Assembly: GCA_963970005.1 (NCBI GenBank)
Contig: CAXAMN010021695.1
Coordinates: 2,285,204-2,349,203 of the forward strand
Reading direction: 5' to 3'
DNA: 64,000 nt
Origin: Durusdinium trenchii
Taxonomy: Eukaryota > Sar > Dinophyceae > Suessiales > Symbiodiniaceae
In this document: piece after piece, positions 22,501 through 37,500 of the stretch
Layout: each line of letters starts with the position of its first letter
How positions within the stretch are numbered: the first letter of the stretch is position 1
The notes under the pieces: generated by a model
What the model was told of the DNA's origin: nothing
Databases searched by the model: none
What the model saw: the letters and a program-made list of their open reading frames with translations, nothing else
Translations under genes and position numbers: made by a program

Positions 22501-25500
22501 GCTTCGTGAGGATGGACATACATAACATACCCTGCGTGATCGTGGCAAGGAGCAGCGAAGGCTTTAAGTACTGGCCAAACTGCCAATTGATTTCATCATG
22601 ACACCATCCCATGTAAAAGCTCAACTCTCACACAAGGTATTGAAAGGTTACATTATGTTACATTCATAGTTTGAACCATGGGAGTCATCAGGAACTAACT
22701 GGGAATCCTTTGAATCATGGGGTTCATCATTGGGAAACAATTCGGCTTCGGAGGTGCCACCCTGGTCATTCCATGGTCCTCACCGTCCCGCTCCGCCCGC
22801 CCCAGTCCGACCGTGTCCGATTGCATAAGGGGCATAGGAGGCCACTTCAGTGACCGTCAGTGTGGGGAGCCAAATCCTCAGTGACCCGGTTCGATCCGTG
22901 CCATTCCGAGCGAAGGCGAAGAGCGGTGGCATCAAAGCTGCTACGACATCTTTATGGAAAAGCGATTGAAAAGGTCCGCAAAAAACAAGAAACACCCCAG
23001 AAATGCTGCATATCATCTTCGGTCCTTTTGTGTTCAGGAACACAAGGACATGGGTGCGACCAATTCCCGATCTTCACCCAGTTTCCACAGCTCAGGCGAG
23101 GAAGGGTTGGCCGGTACCACAGGCTTCAAGGGAAGAATGAGTGCTGTTGATCTGCATTTCGAAGCTGGTGGCGAGCTTGTCACGAGGGGACAACGAATCC
23201 AGCAAGGTGCCTGAACATTTAATTCCCAAGTGTAACCAACATGGGTTACCCAGTTACCTCAGCTTAGACATGCCTATATATAGAGAGAGAGAGAGACTCT
23301 TCCTGACACAGTAACCTCTGCGTCTTCCCGAGAGCACCGGGACTACATATCCTTTTAGCTGCAACGTGCAAAGGCTTAATTGCTTGTGCAGGCTGTGTTC
23401 AATTGGGTAGGGCTCAAGAGTAGGCTACCAGCTACTGGGTCCTTCTGTGAGCCAGAACCTATTGATGCGTTGTCCGAAACAACAAAGAAGACCTGAGCAA
23501 ATTCTTGAACGTCTCTGATGCGGTGGAGCACTCTATTTTGCCGCAGCACAAGAATGTCAAGGAGGTTGTACAGAACCCCAGAAGGGACGGAGTTGTGAAG
23601 GCAGTAAACTCCTGTCCCAGGCTATGAATTTGTGAATCTTTACTCATAAGTTCAGAATCAGAAAGTCTAGACAACAACAAAACGACAAAAATGATGTGTA
23701 TATATGTGAGTTTGTCTCAAGAAACTCAAGCATGAGAATCTCTCAAGAAAGAGAATCTCCACAAATGATACGGGTTCACACCCAGCGTTCCCCGTTTTGA
23801 CCAGTCAAACACACGAGGCATTGAGACCAGCGAAGACAGGCTGCATGGGTCGTGCGTTGGACGTTGTGTTCTTTTCAGGCACATCCACTTCCCTATGTTG
23901 CCTTCAGAATCAGCCCAGGGACACATCACAGTCAAGGGTGGCTTTTTCCATCAGCTGGAAGCACATGATGGCATCATTGCAAGCCTACGCATGAGCAGAA
24001 AAGGCAAACAAGAACATATATTGTATAACTATACTATATAGATCTATATAGTATATAGTTGCAAACGCAAGCTTCAGGTCTGCTTGCATATGATGTGCAC
24101 CTGCTTGCTTCTACCAGTCTCCAAGGAAGCTTTACAATAACTGACATAGCATCACGCTTCATAGTTAATACAACTACGTACATGTGCATGCGTCTCAGTA
24201 TACATACCAAACAACTCGTACATGTGCATGCGTCTCGGTATACACTGCCAAACAACTCACTTGTGGCGCAAGGAAAAAGAAGGCACACCCCAATGTGCCA
24301 GGGGCGCTATAGATTGCCGACACTAGAGAAAGAACAACAAGTAAAACCAATCCTAATTACAGATCTTTCAACACTCACCATGGCCAATTCGATCATGATG
24401 ACGAAAACTCTCCCCAATCATAATCTTTTGCACAACAACCCATTGGACCGCAAACAACCCCCGCAAAAACGGCGCCCACCAACAAACCAAAAAATATAAG
24501 CTGTTTCTCCCAGAATTTAAGGGAAAACCTATAGAAACTCATAAGTTTGGAGGTGAAAACAAGGGTTTCCTCTAGATGTTCTCTTAAACCCATTCATTGA
24601 CTCCTCCAAGCACCATCATCCAAATCTGCAGCTCCTTCCCCACCTCGTTGGTCCTTTCAGACTCCGAGGAGGTGATTTCGCAGTGCTCGTAGACCGCCGT
24701 GAGGAAGCCCGACTCTTTGGAGGCCCAGAACGTGCCTCGGCGGGTCGAGATCACACCCGACCGGCGACGAAGGGCGCCCGTGACCGAGGGTTTGGTATGG
24801 AGGTTTTGGTACCTGAGGGGACGGGGCAGTCGGTTTTCTAGAGAGAGAATGCACATCATTATTAGATTAGTCATTTAGAGAGAGAATGCAAATCATTAGA
24901 CGGTTTTCTTGAATATATTAGTCATTATTAGTCTGTTGGCACATCAAATATTCAGTATCTCTGTCTCTCTCTCTCTCTACCTGAAGGGTGGCAGTTTCTT
25001 CCTTGGGTGTAAATGAACCTCAGCTGGTCAGCTGGTCCATTCGCCGCGTCCGCTAGTGTTCGAACAGCCCCGATCGAGCACTGTTTCGACTCCCAATGGC
25101 CCAACCACTGGGGGACGCTGTTTTTCATGCTTTGAGCAGCCCAGCCCATACGCTGCTGCTTGCCAAACAGAGAGACCATGCGAAAGCCAAAACAGAGAGA
25201 TACAGTAGCCAAACAGACGTCATCTGCCTATCTGAACACTATTCCCAACACATCCCAACCATCCAAAAGGATTACAGAACATAGCAAAACCATCTTCAAG
25301 TCTGCTCCGCGATGCAAAAAATCAGGACGCCAACCCCAACGACATCAACGCAATAAAGGCTTGTCTTCCTCTTTGGATGAGAATCCATTCATCCCGTCAG
25401 CGCGCATGACACGCAAAAAGACTCAGAATTACCAACCAGGCCCTCACGAGGCCACGAAGGCTGTTGATTTGCTGCAGTGGCATCCGGCAAGACCCAACCA

Positions 25501-28500
25501 CCAACGATTGGTCGCAGAAATTAGTGCTCTTTGAAATCCAAAAACTGAAGTTTGATATTGGACAAACACTCAGAAACCTATCCCGCATGCAGATAGCGAA
25601 TATCCTGAGAAGGACATGTCCGAAAGTAGGAACCCTGCTGCGGTAGCTTTGAATTTGAGCAGGATGGGTAGAAGTCCAATCCGTGTAAGTGAATAGCCTC
25701 ATGAAGTTGCTTTGTGAAATCGTAGAACCCACCTCCTCAGACTGCTACCTCAAAAGATAGTCAAACCCCACCTTCCACCCAGCCCAGTCGCACCGAAACC
25801 ACCCAGCTTCACGCCCTTCTGACGGATCACGCCCTTCTGACGTGACCTGTGACCGGTCACTGCTTCTTGGTTTGATCTAGGGAATCCGATGCCATACACC
25901 TGCGCTCCGAATCCAAAGAAGAAGTGGATTGGCCCCGAGAAATACCCCGAAAAACGCCTGCAATCTTCTTGGAAAACCAAGTCGGTTCCACTTCCAAAAT
26001 GAATCATACTGTGGTTCCCAGTCGATACCCCCCAACTCATCCGCTCCAATGTCCTCGCTTGCCGCCCAGCTGACTGGCATCCGCGGACGGCTGCAACAAC
26101 TCCTGACGGCAGCGGAGTCTGCAAAAATGGCTCCCAAGCTCCGTCACAGCCCAGCTCCGGGTATCAAAGGCTCCTTACTACTAGGAGCAATGTTCGCTAC
26201 GAGGGATCCTGGCATCGCTACCTATAGGAGTGATCGGAGGCTACGAACGTGGCTGCTGGCCTTACGCAAAAGCTCGACAGGTCAGGTCAGCTGGTCCGAC
26301 CGTTCTGCTGGGTTGACCACCGAAAATGAGAATAGACCACTGGAAAAATCTACCTACCACGGTTCAGGGCAAAGGTGTTGCGAACGGGGTTTTGGCTCAC
26401 AGCCATATATAGTATGTGTAATTGCATGTATTATATGTGTCTTTTTTTGTTGTCTGACAATTACAGTGCGTACATACAACTACAAGACATGTTTTGTTTG
26501 CATGTTCTTGATTGGGAGGACATCCAACTGGATTACTGAGGGCCAAAAGTTGAAAACACACTTCTAGACATAGCAGCACGTGTATTCATCACAATACCGA
26601 CCTATGTGTCTTAGTCTTAGTTAATAAAGCACGACACACTTGGCTGTGGGTAAAAACAGTGGGAACCCCAAAATGATGCCTGAACATGAACAGAATAGAT
26701 TACCAGGGAGGTCAACTTCAACTAACCAGAGCTCAGGAGTCCGATTTGACTCATGTCAATGATCCCGTCGAATCGTCATCTTCCGAAAGTAAACACGAGC
26801 CCACTTTTGCAATCAATCAATCGCCCTGCATTCACAAAGCGGTGGGAATGTCTCAGAGAGGGCATCACAAGCAAAGGCTGTTCTACTTTCACTATGAAAC
26901 AACAAGATTGTTGCAGAGTTTCTCAGTCTGAGACAACTAATCTGAGTAGCTTGAACCCGTCTGTTCATGAGAAAGCAGCATCAAGTCAGGTCTGGTGTGA
27001 CAATAACTGCCAGTATGCTTTCTATAATTCTGCCTCAAAGCTTGAAGTTCTGGCGTTGCTTCTGTTAGGAGCTGTGTACACTGTGTGCGCAAATGTGGTA
27101 GACAAGTCAGGTAAAGAAACAACAAACATCTGGCCTAGCACCAATAACGAGTCTCACTTGCCGCAAGGTCAATCTTGGCAAGGAAGGCTTATAGATAGCA
27201 CATCTGTCTTTCTCCCAGTGCTCCAAACACGAGTGACACGCGTATCTCCAGTTGAAAGGTTGATCATCCCAAACCAAAACTTCTGGCTATCTAGTATTCT
27301 AGAAAACACCTGAGGGTCGTCAAAATCCAACAGAAACCAGCCATCTTGGAACCCAACTCCTCCCGCCTCCTCAGATTGGTTCAAACCTCCCAACAGCGGC
27401 AGCTCTGCACCTGCAGGCGCGCGCCGACGGAACCGTTGAACTGCGGGACGCCACCGGTCTGAGACCAGTATTGATCTGGTGGTGGGCTGGGTGTGGACGT
27501 CCATAGCGGCTAAACTCAATTAGATGGGAGATGGCTGTGGTTAGCTCTATGCGGTGACAAATGTGTCGATGTGTCCGTTAGGTTGTCTTCCCCTCCCCCA
27601 CTCAGTAACATGAACATTGAAGTTCTGAAGGTGAACAAAAGCATGCAGAAGTATTGATCTCATCACTTCCGAATCCTGAACCGGGGGGATATCACATCTG
27701 ATATGTTTTTGCTTCGACCGCAGCTGGCTGCTCGGATCGTTCGCCCTTCGCCCCCTTCCCACCTGCGTCGCATCCAAAGTGACGCCTCAAGTGGCGCGGT
27801 ACGCCACCGGGTGCCGTACGCTACGGCCGGAGGCTACACGGTCCGGTGTGAGATGATCTCCCAAAAGGTCCATGGGGCTGGCATCTTTTGGGACCCATGG
27901 ACCCCCAACCACCCCAATGTGAGCATTGGGAGTGCCTGTGTCTGTCTGCCACTATAGATGTTACTACATCCCAACGGACATGTTCTACACTGACACCCAC
28001 AGAAGGATGTGCCTTCTGTACACTGAAACCCATCCCCTGGCGCGAAGCCGGCGGTGTGGCTCTGGCGCTTCGCTTTGGACCGGTGGATTCCGACGGAATG
28101 GTCGAGAGACCGAGGTCGAACCAGAGAACTGTTGGCCACGACGGATGTGCACCCAGACTTTCTGCACATCCGAATGCACTCTGACTCACGAGACTACGAG
28201 GTGAAGGATGAGACGACTGGTCTTATAAGATCCGAGTTCAGCCGCCAAGCCATCCGCAGCGGAGCGACTGATATGCGACGATGCCATCGGTGCTCTCCAA
28301 CACGGTGCGGTAGGCACCACACACCGTCCGGACCTCGTCGGGTGGAGCAGTCGGGGTCTCGGATCTCGTTTGGGGCACTCGCCGCAAAGTCAAAATGACA
28401 GAAGCCGCTCCAACCTAAGAGCGATGGCCTTCAACCTAATTGTAATGGCCTCCAACCTTATAGCACGGTCTCCAACATCTCACAGAAGCTGGCTGCCTTG

Positions 28501-31500
28501 GTGATGAGATGTTTTCAAGACTTGCAGGTCACACCTCTGCAGCACGGCTGCAAGAAACAGAGGGCTTCAACCCTGATCACTCGGACGATACACGTTGTAT
28601 CCTACGGGTCTTCGGAGGTCTTCAGTCTTCACTTCGGGTGCCATGAATCATCTTTCGCAGCTTCGTTCCTTAGGTCCCCCAACTCAACATAAATCCCCCA
28701 GTTCAACCAACCCAAACCTTCTTGCTTCGGCCTTTCGATGAGGCAAAGAGATGGAACATACGGAGAGAAGCACCCCTCGAGTTAGGAGGGCCATGTTTTC
28801 TGAAAAGCATGCTTGTGAATATCCCTCGTGAACTCCCTCGTGATTATGATTGTCATGCCCCACACAGTTTCTTTCTCGCCGCAAAAAAACACCACAAAAC
28901 CGTGATCAATATGGATAAAACCGCAGGCCAAAGGCCTTATCGACAAGCGCCAGGCAGGTAGGGCTGCATACCTGGCAGTGCTTCCAATTGTATTGACAGA
29001 CTCACGTTTACTTCCCCATTTCGACCAGCAAGCAAGAACAGAATCATTCTTTTATGGCCTTTTCGATCTGTTCGTCGACCGACACTGAGAGCCAAGGAGA
29101 ACAAACACCCGACATCTCGGCAGGTTAAACCCCTGTGTGAAGAAACTCGCGCTGCGGGCTGGTGTAAGCCTGTAATACAACTCACAAATACTCATGGATT
29201 GAAATCTCCTACCCAATTGAGGCCAAGTTCCACTCCAAATGGTCAAACAAAACACCTACCAGGACCCTCCAAGGGGTGTCTATAAATAGCCTCTTGGACC
29301 TTGGAAGTTAAGGGGTGCCCAAAAATCCCCCATTGGAAGGTCCTGTAGTTATGGAATCACCAGTTTGCTGCTGTGCCTCATCCCGGGTCAGCGCCATGGT
29401 GGGGATGTCCATCGGGCAGTCGCGTTCCTCACAATTGTCGTCTTTCGCATGCCGGAAAAGGAACATCTGGTTTTTGTTTGAGGTGCTGCGTTGGTGATGT
29501 ATATGTTGTGTATATTGCTTGTGCATACATACCTTTTTGAAGTGTGTGTGTGTGTGTTGCCCAGCTGGTTTGTACGACGCTAGAGTCCATCTCTCTCATT
29601 TTTATGTACGTATGTGGCACACAGATCGGTAGCGCGTCTGCCTGCTTGTCACCTTTCACGACATCTCCAATCGCACTCCAAGGGGTTGCGCACAGATCGG
29701 CTGTTCCCAGAGTGGTGTTTCGTGGGTCCCACCTTCATGAACACACTCTGAAAGCCTCACCTGGACGGTTGCAAACCAGATCTTTGGCTAGAGTGAGCAC
29801 GGTGGTATTCTTCTCTAGCCGCAGCCACAATGCTTAAAGGTGGCTTTGGTCTGTCCCCCAAAAGAAAGAACCTTGGGAGTGTTCCCGGTTCTTCATGTGG
29901 CTAGATAAGCACGTCTATAACTTGAATGTGAGGAAGCACAAAAGACTAAAGGCTATGTCTATGTCCCTTATCATAATTTAAGCTCTTGGGACCAAGGGTA
30001 GCACCATGGTTCATCCTAAAGGAAGGACTTGCCCTACATTCTCGGATGGCTCAGGACAACCTCCATCATCTTCCAAGGAGAGACCATAAGGGAAAGGCTA
30101 CCGCGAAGTGTCGCCTGACCCACTCTGAGTCAAGCTTCTATCTGTGAGATGATATCATAGCATTGAGTCACCTCAGCTGTCACCCCGGATCACAGCCGAT
30201 CCAAGCGAACCTGTGGGGTCCAGCTGTGTCATTGAAAGAAGCTCAGCTGTCCAAGTCGCTACACAGAAGATTGCCATGTTGGTATATAGAAGGTTGAAAC
30301 AGAATGGCTCCTTCATCAGCAATCATGTATTTATAAACAGCAGCTTCAGAGTAACATGGAGTATATAGCGTTTATAGATGGTCAAAACCCCAAAAGGTGG
30401 CTTGCAGAGATTGCGTGTTTTCATCGGCAGCCCGGTGGCAAAGGGGTCCCATATGCTCCCATCGTCACCTACTTAGATCTGCTCTAAACAAAGAAACTAT
30501 AGCCCATTCAGTACTGCAATGGATTCCATCTTGAACCTTCCCAAGAAGGACTTCAAGACTCCAAGAGTCCGAATATCCCGCTCCAAATGCACAGCTTGCA
30601 ACGGAAGTCTTGGCGCACCAGCGAAGTTAAGGTCAACATCCGCTCGAACAGTTACAAGCCGTGGAAATGATCGTGTGAACAGGATTGGTCTTCCAGTTTA
30701 ACAAGTTCAAATGCACAAGATTATGCAAAGGAATGAAAAGGCCCCACATGACTTCTGAAATAACTGGTGGACCCCAAAACATACCATCCAGCTAACGAGT
30801 GCTGTCCATTCATGCAGGTGGGTTACCGCATGAATTCAACAATTCTGCTTCAGTGAAGCACCTTACGGGCATTCCGATCAACAATAACAACGTCACCATC
30901 AACAGCATCAACATCAACATCAACATCAACAACAACAACAACAACAACAACCACAACAACAACAACAACAACAACCACAATCACAACCAACACCAACAAT
31001 AACATTGTCATCAACATCAACAACACCCACCACAGGTCTTTCCTACATCAATCACCGCACTGGTCCTTCCAGGGCCCCTTGCCACTTCGCAGAATTTGGA
31101 GTCCAAGCCCTCCACGGGCCGCGTCCGGCGTCGGCCGGTTGGGGGGCTTTGAGGAGCTGTTTCACCCAAGCTTCAAGAAGCACTCCACGTCCCAGACACC
31201 ATGCATGACGTATTTACCTACATTTAGCTACTAGGAACAAGTGCCACGCTAGTAGTAACAAGTGCCTTACTAGTAGTAACAAGAAGCTACTAGGAACAAG
31301 TGCCACGCTAGTAGTAACAAGTGCCTTACTAGTAGTAACAAGAAGCTACTAGGAACAAGTGCTCTACCTAGCGCCTTTCTGCGACGTGGAGACCAAGCAA
31401 CCCCCTCTCAACCTGATCGGCAGTCCTATGGCAGTCCTATGGCAGTCCCGTCTGGGTGTGGACCACCCAATGAAGGCTTCGCTTTGACACAGCAGCGGAT

Positions 31501-34500
31501 ACTCCGATAGCATGTGTGTTTCACCGATAGCATAGAGTTCTTGCATTGACCCTGCGAGGCCCTGAGCGAAGAGGTTCAGAGCAGAAAAGGGAGGTTCAGA
31601 AATGACCAAAGGACTCACATCTTGGTAATTGGCGTGCCTAGCACCTGTAAAGAATAATCAAAGTTTGAGCTCACCAAAGCTATCCCGAATCTTGCAGATG
31701 AACCCGTTTGCTTTAAAATATGTTTTGAACCATCGTAGAGTCGAAGATCCGAAAGCTGAACACCCGGAAAATGAGTGTCACTGGTACCTCAAGGGATCTC
31801 AAGGGTATGGTGTGGCATGAACTATATACAAGTCCTCAACCTGAAAAAAGTGACGTGTAGTTGCATATCTTTTGACCAACCACACTGCCACACTGAATGC
31901 TGTTTTCATCAACTCTGCTGTTACAATCAAATCCCACCAGTGGATCGCCCATGTCGCAATCTATGGACCTTCTCAGGGTGTTTCTTGTGGTTCACACAGT
32001 TCTTCGTGCCTTGAAGGACAGTGCACAGGTGGAGTGATCGTTGATGATATCCTCAAGTGCAGAAAGTGGACCAACTTCTTTGTGCCGACACACTCGGTAC
32101 CAGCGGCCGACACCTTGTTGGACACCATTGAGCATGCAAAGGTGTTGAAAGTGCCCTGTATCTGACAACTGGTCAAGGGATGTCAGGGGCTTACCTCTAT
32201 GACAGCAGCCACAGCTACGGGCAGTGTACAGGCGTAGAACCAATCATAAGAACCAATGGACTGTATTAAGGATATTGTCAAGGCCAATGTTCTGCCGTTG
32301 ACATGCAAAACGTCCCCATCCGCTTCAAACATGAGAACGTCACATCCTCTCCAGCTCTTCCCAACGAATGCAGGATGATCTACGTACGTGCTGCCTTGGG
32401 CCGGCAACCGGAACGAAAATAGATGAAAATAGGTACCACCAGAGCATCACGTTAGTCATGTTTCTTGTGTTCGGTGAGCTCGTCATATTCTGCTACTGGT
32501 TAAGCCAGACTTCCCAAAGCTGGTCTGCAGAAAAGCTCAAGCTTCCTGTGAAGGTGGATTTGCTCCTTTGCCAGTAAATTACGGCATCCGGTGAACCCAA
32601 AAAAACGGTACTTTAGGACACTTTTCCTATCTTTTCCTGAATCAGGTTACATACATGAATTCCAATGCCCATTCCCACTTGACTCAACTTTGCAGAACAC
32701 TCAAAATCGGGCCGTCTTGAGAATGGCTCCCATGAAAGAGAACCATCCAACCTACCACTCTGCCTCAAACGCGAGATCACATACATTCCAACAAGGCTGG
32801 AGGGCCAAATCAGAAACACCGCTGCACTTCACAAAGAGAGGCTGTCAAAGTGCAAAATCCTGTAGCACAAAATTAAATCACGGTTGTGTTTGCTGCTTCA
32901 TTTATCTCCTTGATTTCCCAAGCGTCAGTTGGTTGATGACCATCCCCACAATAGCCTCAGTGGGGGCAAAGCTGTGGTGGCTTCAGGTGCTTTCGCTTCA
33001 TGATACATATCACCAGATTCACCATGTGGCGTTTCTCCAAATCAAGGCTGCCCAAATTGGACATCACCCTGAGACCTACTGTAACCCACCCACAAATCAG
33101 CCAAAAACCTGCGTCGGATTGGAAGATTGAGGCTCAAAAAAAAATGGTGAAAACACCACAGAAAATGTTCAATGTGCGGCAGTGGAATGTATACCAGGAC
33201 CATCGTGTCTGGGTGTTCAACGGAGATCTCCAAGCAGTGCGGGGTAGTCCATTGGAAACCCAGAAAGGATGGTCCTGGGAGAGGGTATTCAACGAGAATT
33301 CATGGTTCAACTGCTTCGCAACGTTGGCAAAATAGGCCAACTGCAGCTCTTTGACCTCTTCCGAGGTCACAGGCCACGGTCCTCATCAAGATAGACAGCT
33401 GGATCTGAAGTGGAGGAGAACCAAAACGGATAAATGATATGAAATGATATGAAAATGATATGAAATGAATGATATGAAATGAATGCTGATGCTTCCCACT
33501 ACTTGGGTGCTTTGAGATACGGATGATGGACCTTCATGATTTCCGAGATGCCATCAGAACCCTCGGTCACATCCGGGCACATCCCGGGCAGATCCCATAT
33601 GGAACCCCCAGCCCCATCCCAGCCCAGCAGCGTTGCCGATAGTGCAGGGCGGGCGCCAGCCATTCTGCGGACGGACGGAGCATGGATTCTCTGAGGATAG
33701 GTAGTTCAACGGTTGGAAGATCTGTCTGCGTAGCGTTGTCGTGAATTGGAAGGGACTGCGAGGTGGAGTCCTTCCAACGTCGGAGCAACCCAAAAGGGGT
33801 TCATCTTGAAAGCACGGCGCGGACACTTCTTCTGATATTGAACCAGACCGGAAGGTACACTCCGATCCACTAACATGGAATTAAGTGAAAACTACCCTAT
33901 TTGTACAGGGTCCAACAGTCTATTTTCCACTTCCATGTTAGTGAGTCGGAGGGTCTACCTCCAAAGAACTTCATGGCGGATTCACCTACCCTGACATTCC
34001 CAATTCCCGCTTGACTGGCGACCATCTGACCGTGTGAGAGTCCCTCCGCCCGCCCGAGGCCCGCACGGACGTCAGAGGGGTAGCGCTGCATACAGGTCTT
34101 GGCGGCGGCCCTGGAGCCGAGTTTGGTGTTGAAATAAAGGAGGAGCTGAAACACGTTTTGAGCCCGCCACAATAGTTTGTGGTTGTCCCGAGCCCAAGCT
34201 GATTGTGATGGGGCCGCTACACAATAGATCAAAACATATATATAGTATGATTTAATGATATATGTCTGGACTGTTATTGGGTGGAAATCCCGAGTATGCC
34301 TAAGCTGTATGGAATGTTCTGCAAAGTGCAGCTACTTTGTTAGGATGAGACACCTTCTTGGCTTTCTAGAATGTCTTTAGTTTTGTACTGTTCATCTATT
34401 ATGTCATCATTCGTTGATGCTCACAAACACACACCGCAGTGTAATCCAAGATAGTTTTGGTGGCCAACCCTCCCGCACATCCAAATCAATTATGACCTCT

Positions 34501-37500
34501 GGGAAAATTCTATGATCAACCATGCATGCTTAATGTGTTTTGGCGACGAGGTCAACAGTTGGATGGGGGACGAGGTCGCGTTCGCTGGTTCGCTGCCGGA
34601 CGCGTGGGACGAGGCGTCGCTCGCTTTCTCTGCCAATCGACATCCCAGAAGTCGCGCAGGTGTTGATGCCGCAAATGTACCTGATCGTGGAGATTTGGCC
34701 AATCTTGGAACACCCCAAAACTACTTGATCTTGGAGTACAAAAAAGTATCATAAAGTCAGTCCAATAAATACCCCTAGTGGTGTGTTCCAATGTTGGAAC
34801 AGCACCTGACCTTGCTAACATAGGTCTTGGACTAGGTCTTGGAAAAAAAGAACCATTCCTGGTGTTGAAAGGACGCGAGCTCGTGATCGATGATCTCTGA
34901 TCCCTTGAACAGCGCTCAGAGTACTGGGCTTGCTCAGGATCTTCCTCCTTCAACCGGAAAAGTTCACGCGGTGGGTTCACGCGGTGCCTTCGGAGAATGT
35001 CATCTTCAGATTTCCAATTAATTAGGGGGATGTCTCTAATTGCCCACGCCCCGGTCCTTCAGCAGTTACAGAGTGTTGCCCAGAAAACTATGGTTCCCCT
35101 GCTCCCTGCCTCACCACTGGTGATAAGCTTAATGTAAAATGAGACAAGCTTGTTGCAGACCGCCAGGGCATGGAGGACAGGTTCGCAAACAAAGAGACGG
35201 CAAACAAACTGCCACTCTGGTCGAGATGTCTAGGGAGCCTAGTTGGCTTTTCTCAAAATTGGGGGCATGTCCAAAACTGGCTGGGCAAACAAATCACAAC
35301 CAACCTCATCCTGCTTCGACACTGCACAAAACCTCCAGCCCTGAAAGAAGCAACCATCACTCGGGAGAGGTATCCAAAATGCTGAGCTATACTAGTTACA
35401 GTAGAAACTGCATATCTTCTAACCTCCGCCACCACACCCAAGAACGAGAATTCTGAATTTTCAGAAACCCGGGGTACTTCTTCAACTCGCCGATGGACAT
35501 CGTGCTCACCAGCATCACCTCATTGATCCATAGAATCGCAGGCAGGGCGGGGTGGTGCTTTGTGCGATCCCTTTATGTCTATGTTGCCAACTCGGTGCGA
35601 TCCGTGCCATCTCGAGCACCGATGAGATCATCTCTATCCGATGGACTTCAGGCCCTGGAAACCAAGGTTTCGCACTGCGGCCGCCCGTATCGACCCCGGT
35701 ACGTACGGCGACTTGTCCGATGGTGGATCCACTGCAAGCTGGGAGAAGGGGGCCGAAAACCCATGCCTTTCGTGGTTTGGTGGCTACAACCAGTGTCATG
35801 GGCTCTAGTTCCCTACTAGGCCCTAGGCCTGACAGTCTGGTAGACCTAGGAATAAGGTTTCTTGTGCTTCGGTAGGGGGAATGGATCACAAAAAATAGCC
35901 CTCCAGTGACAGTCTGGCACGTCCACCGTAGACACTGCGTTCTCCTTCAGTGTTAGCTCGCGTATTGCACTCTTGGCCGAGCGGCTCGGCATGCACTATG
36001 AGCTTTTTCGATCACGTCAAAGCAGGTCTTGGCCAGTTCGCAGTCCTTGGGCTGCCAGGCGGGCATTGAAGGGTCGTCTCGCAAAATGCCCACCAAAGAA
36101 ATCTGGCTGACTCCAACGAAGTCACGTCCTCGATGTCTGTTGGCTGATTTGCGGAGTCGCTTGATCGAGTGGATGGAGGGCATCTCATCAGTTTCTTTCG
36201 CTTGAGTCACCCTGCAGACAAAAAGCCGGGTTGGATATGCGCCTGTATCCAATTGCAGTCTTCTGCAGCTCTTATGGGCTATAGGTTGGTTTCAGGTGGA
36301 AGCATTATGGAGTCACATGTGCTCCTTTGAGTCACTTCTCCCCAGAACGGCTCCACATATGGCTGTGGGTCAAAACCGGACCCCTAATCTCTGGTACAGT
36401 ATGTTGACCTCCATCGTAGTCTAATTGTTAATTCTGTTCATTTTCGGTGGGAAAAGCCAGAATCCCCCGGTGCCATGACCCGTAGCCATCTGTCACACCC
36501 CTTAGAATTCGCCGAACGGGTAAGGCACCACCGACGGGTCGTTGGCGTTGTTGTCACATCGGTCCACGTCCCAGACCTCGCGAGGCTAAGGTCGGTGGCT
36601 CTGGAAAAGGCCTGGGGGAAGTGAATCTACATGGAGGGTCTGTATTTTCATGTATGTCACTAGGGACCACCCCTGGCTGGGTAGACTCGATGGGAACCGA
36701 ACAGAACCCACGGGGTCGCCTGGGAGGTCTCCCTAATAAGAATACACACCCTGATGTTCATCTCTAATGGGTGTATTTGGATGCATTTGGTCGCTGTTCT
36801 GCTTGAAATTCTCACATGCCACCAGCGAGGTGATTTGACCCCAAAAAAGATCGAACACTCGAGGCGGGAAATCCGAAGCGCAACTGCTGCGCCGGAGAGA
36901 TGGTGCACACACTTTGATACACACCATACCAAGCACGTCAGCAAGTTCACATGTTCCATCAGCCAAGAAGCAACTAAGGACTTCGAGAGGTTCGCAGCGC
37001 CAACTGGCATGTGGCGTTGAAGAAGGAATCGTACATGCTATCAAGGGTGGTAGGGTGAATTCTAACTGCAACAATGTTGAAGAAGAATGCACCTTGTCCT
37101 TCAGCATTTCGGTCTGATATTGCCACGTGTTCCCAATTCATTAATGATGAGTCACCCAAGAAGAAACCCTTGGTCGACTAACACACCCAAGCAAGCAGAT
37201 TGATAAGTATCTCAATCCCGCTCAATCAACAGCAATCATTTTGATAGTGCCTTTCTTGTCCACTGGCAATCGATTGCCCGTATTCGTACAGAATACTAGC
37301 AACAGTATTGCTGTATGGTATCCCTTGTCGTTGGTGTCCACGGGATTGGATTCACATGCCATCCTGTTCTGGTCGGTGTCTACAGCCAACTCGGCTGGAT
37401 TTCCCTATGGCCCTATTGCAACCACTATGATCAGCACTCAAGACTCCTGCATTTGTGGGGATGCACTGCTGTTCAGCGGGTCGTCTCTGAATGTCCCCGT

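Noticed and set aside
31872-32165. Plus-strand ORF with protein-like composition
   Set aside because: The minus-strand exon 31998-32155 closes in phase with both neighbours; the plus frame is its shadow.
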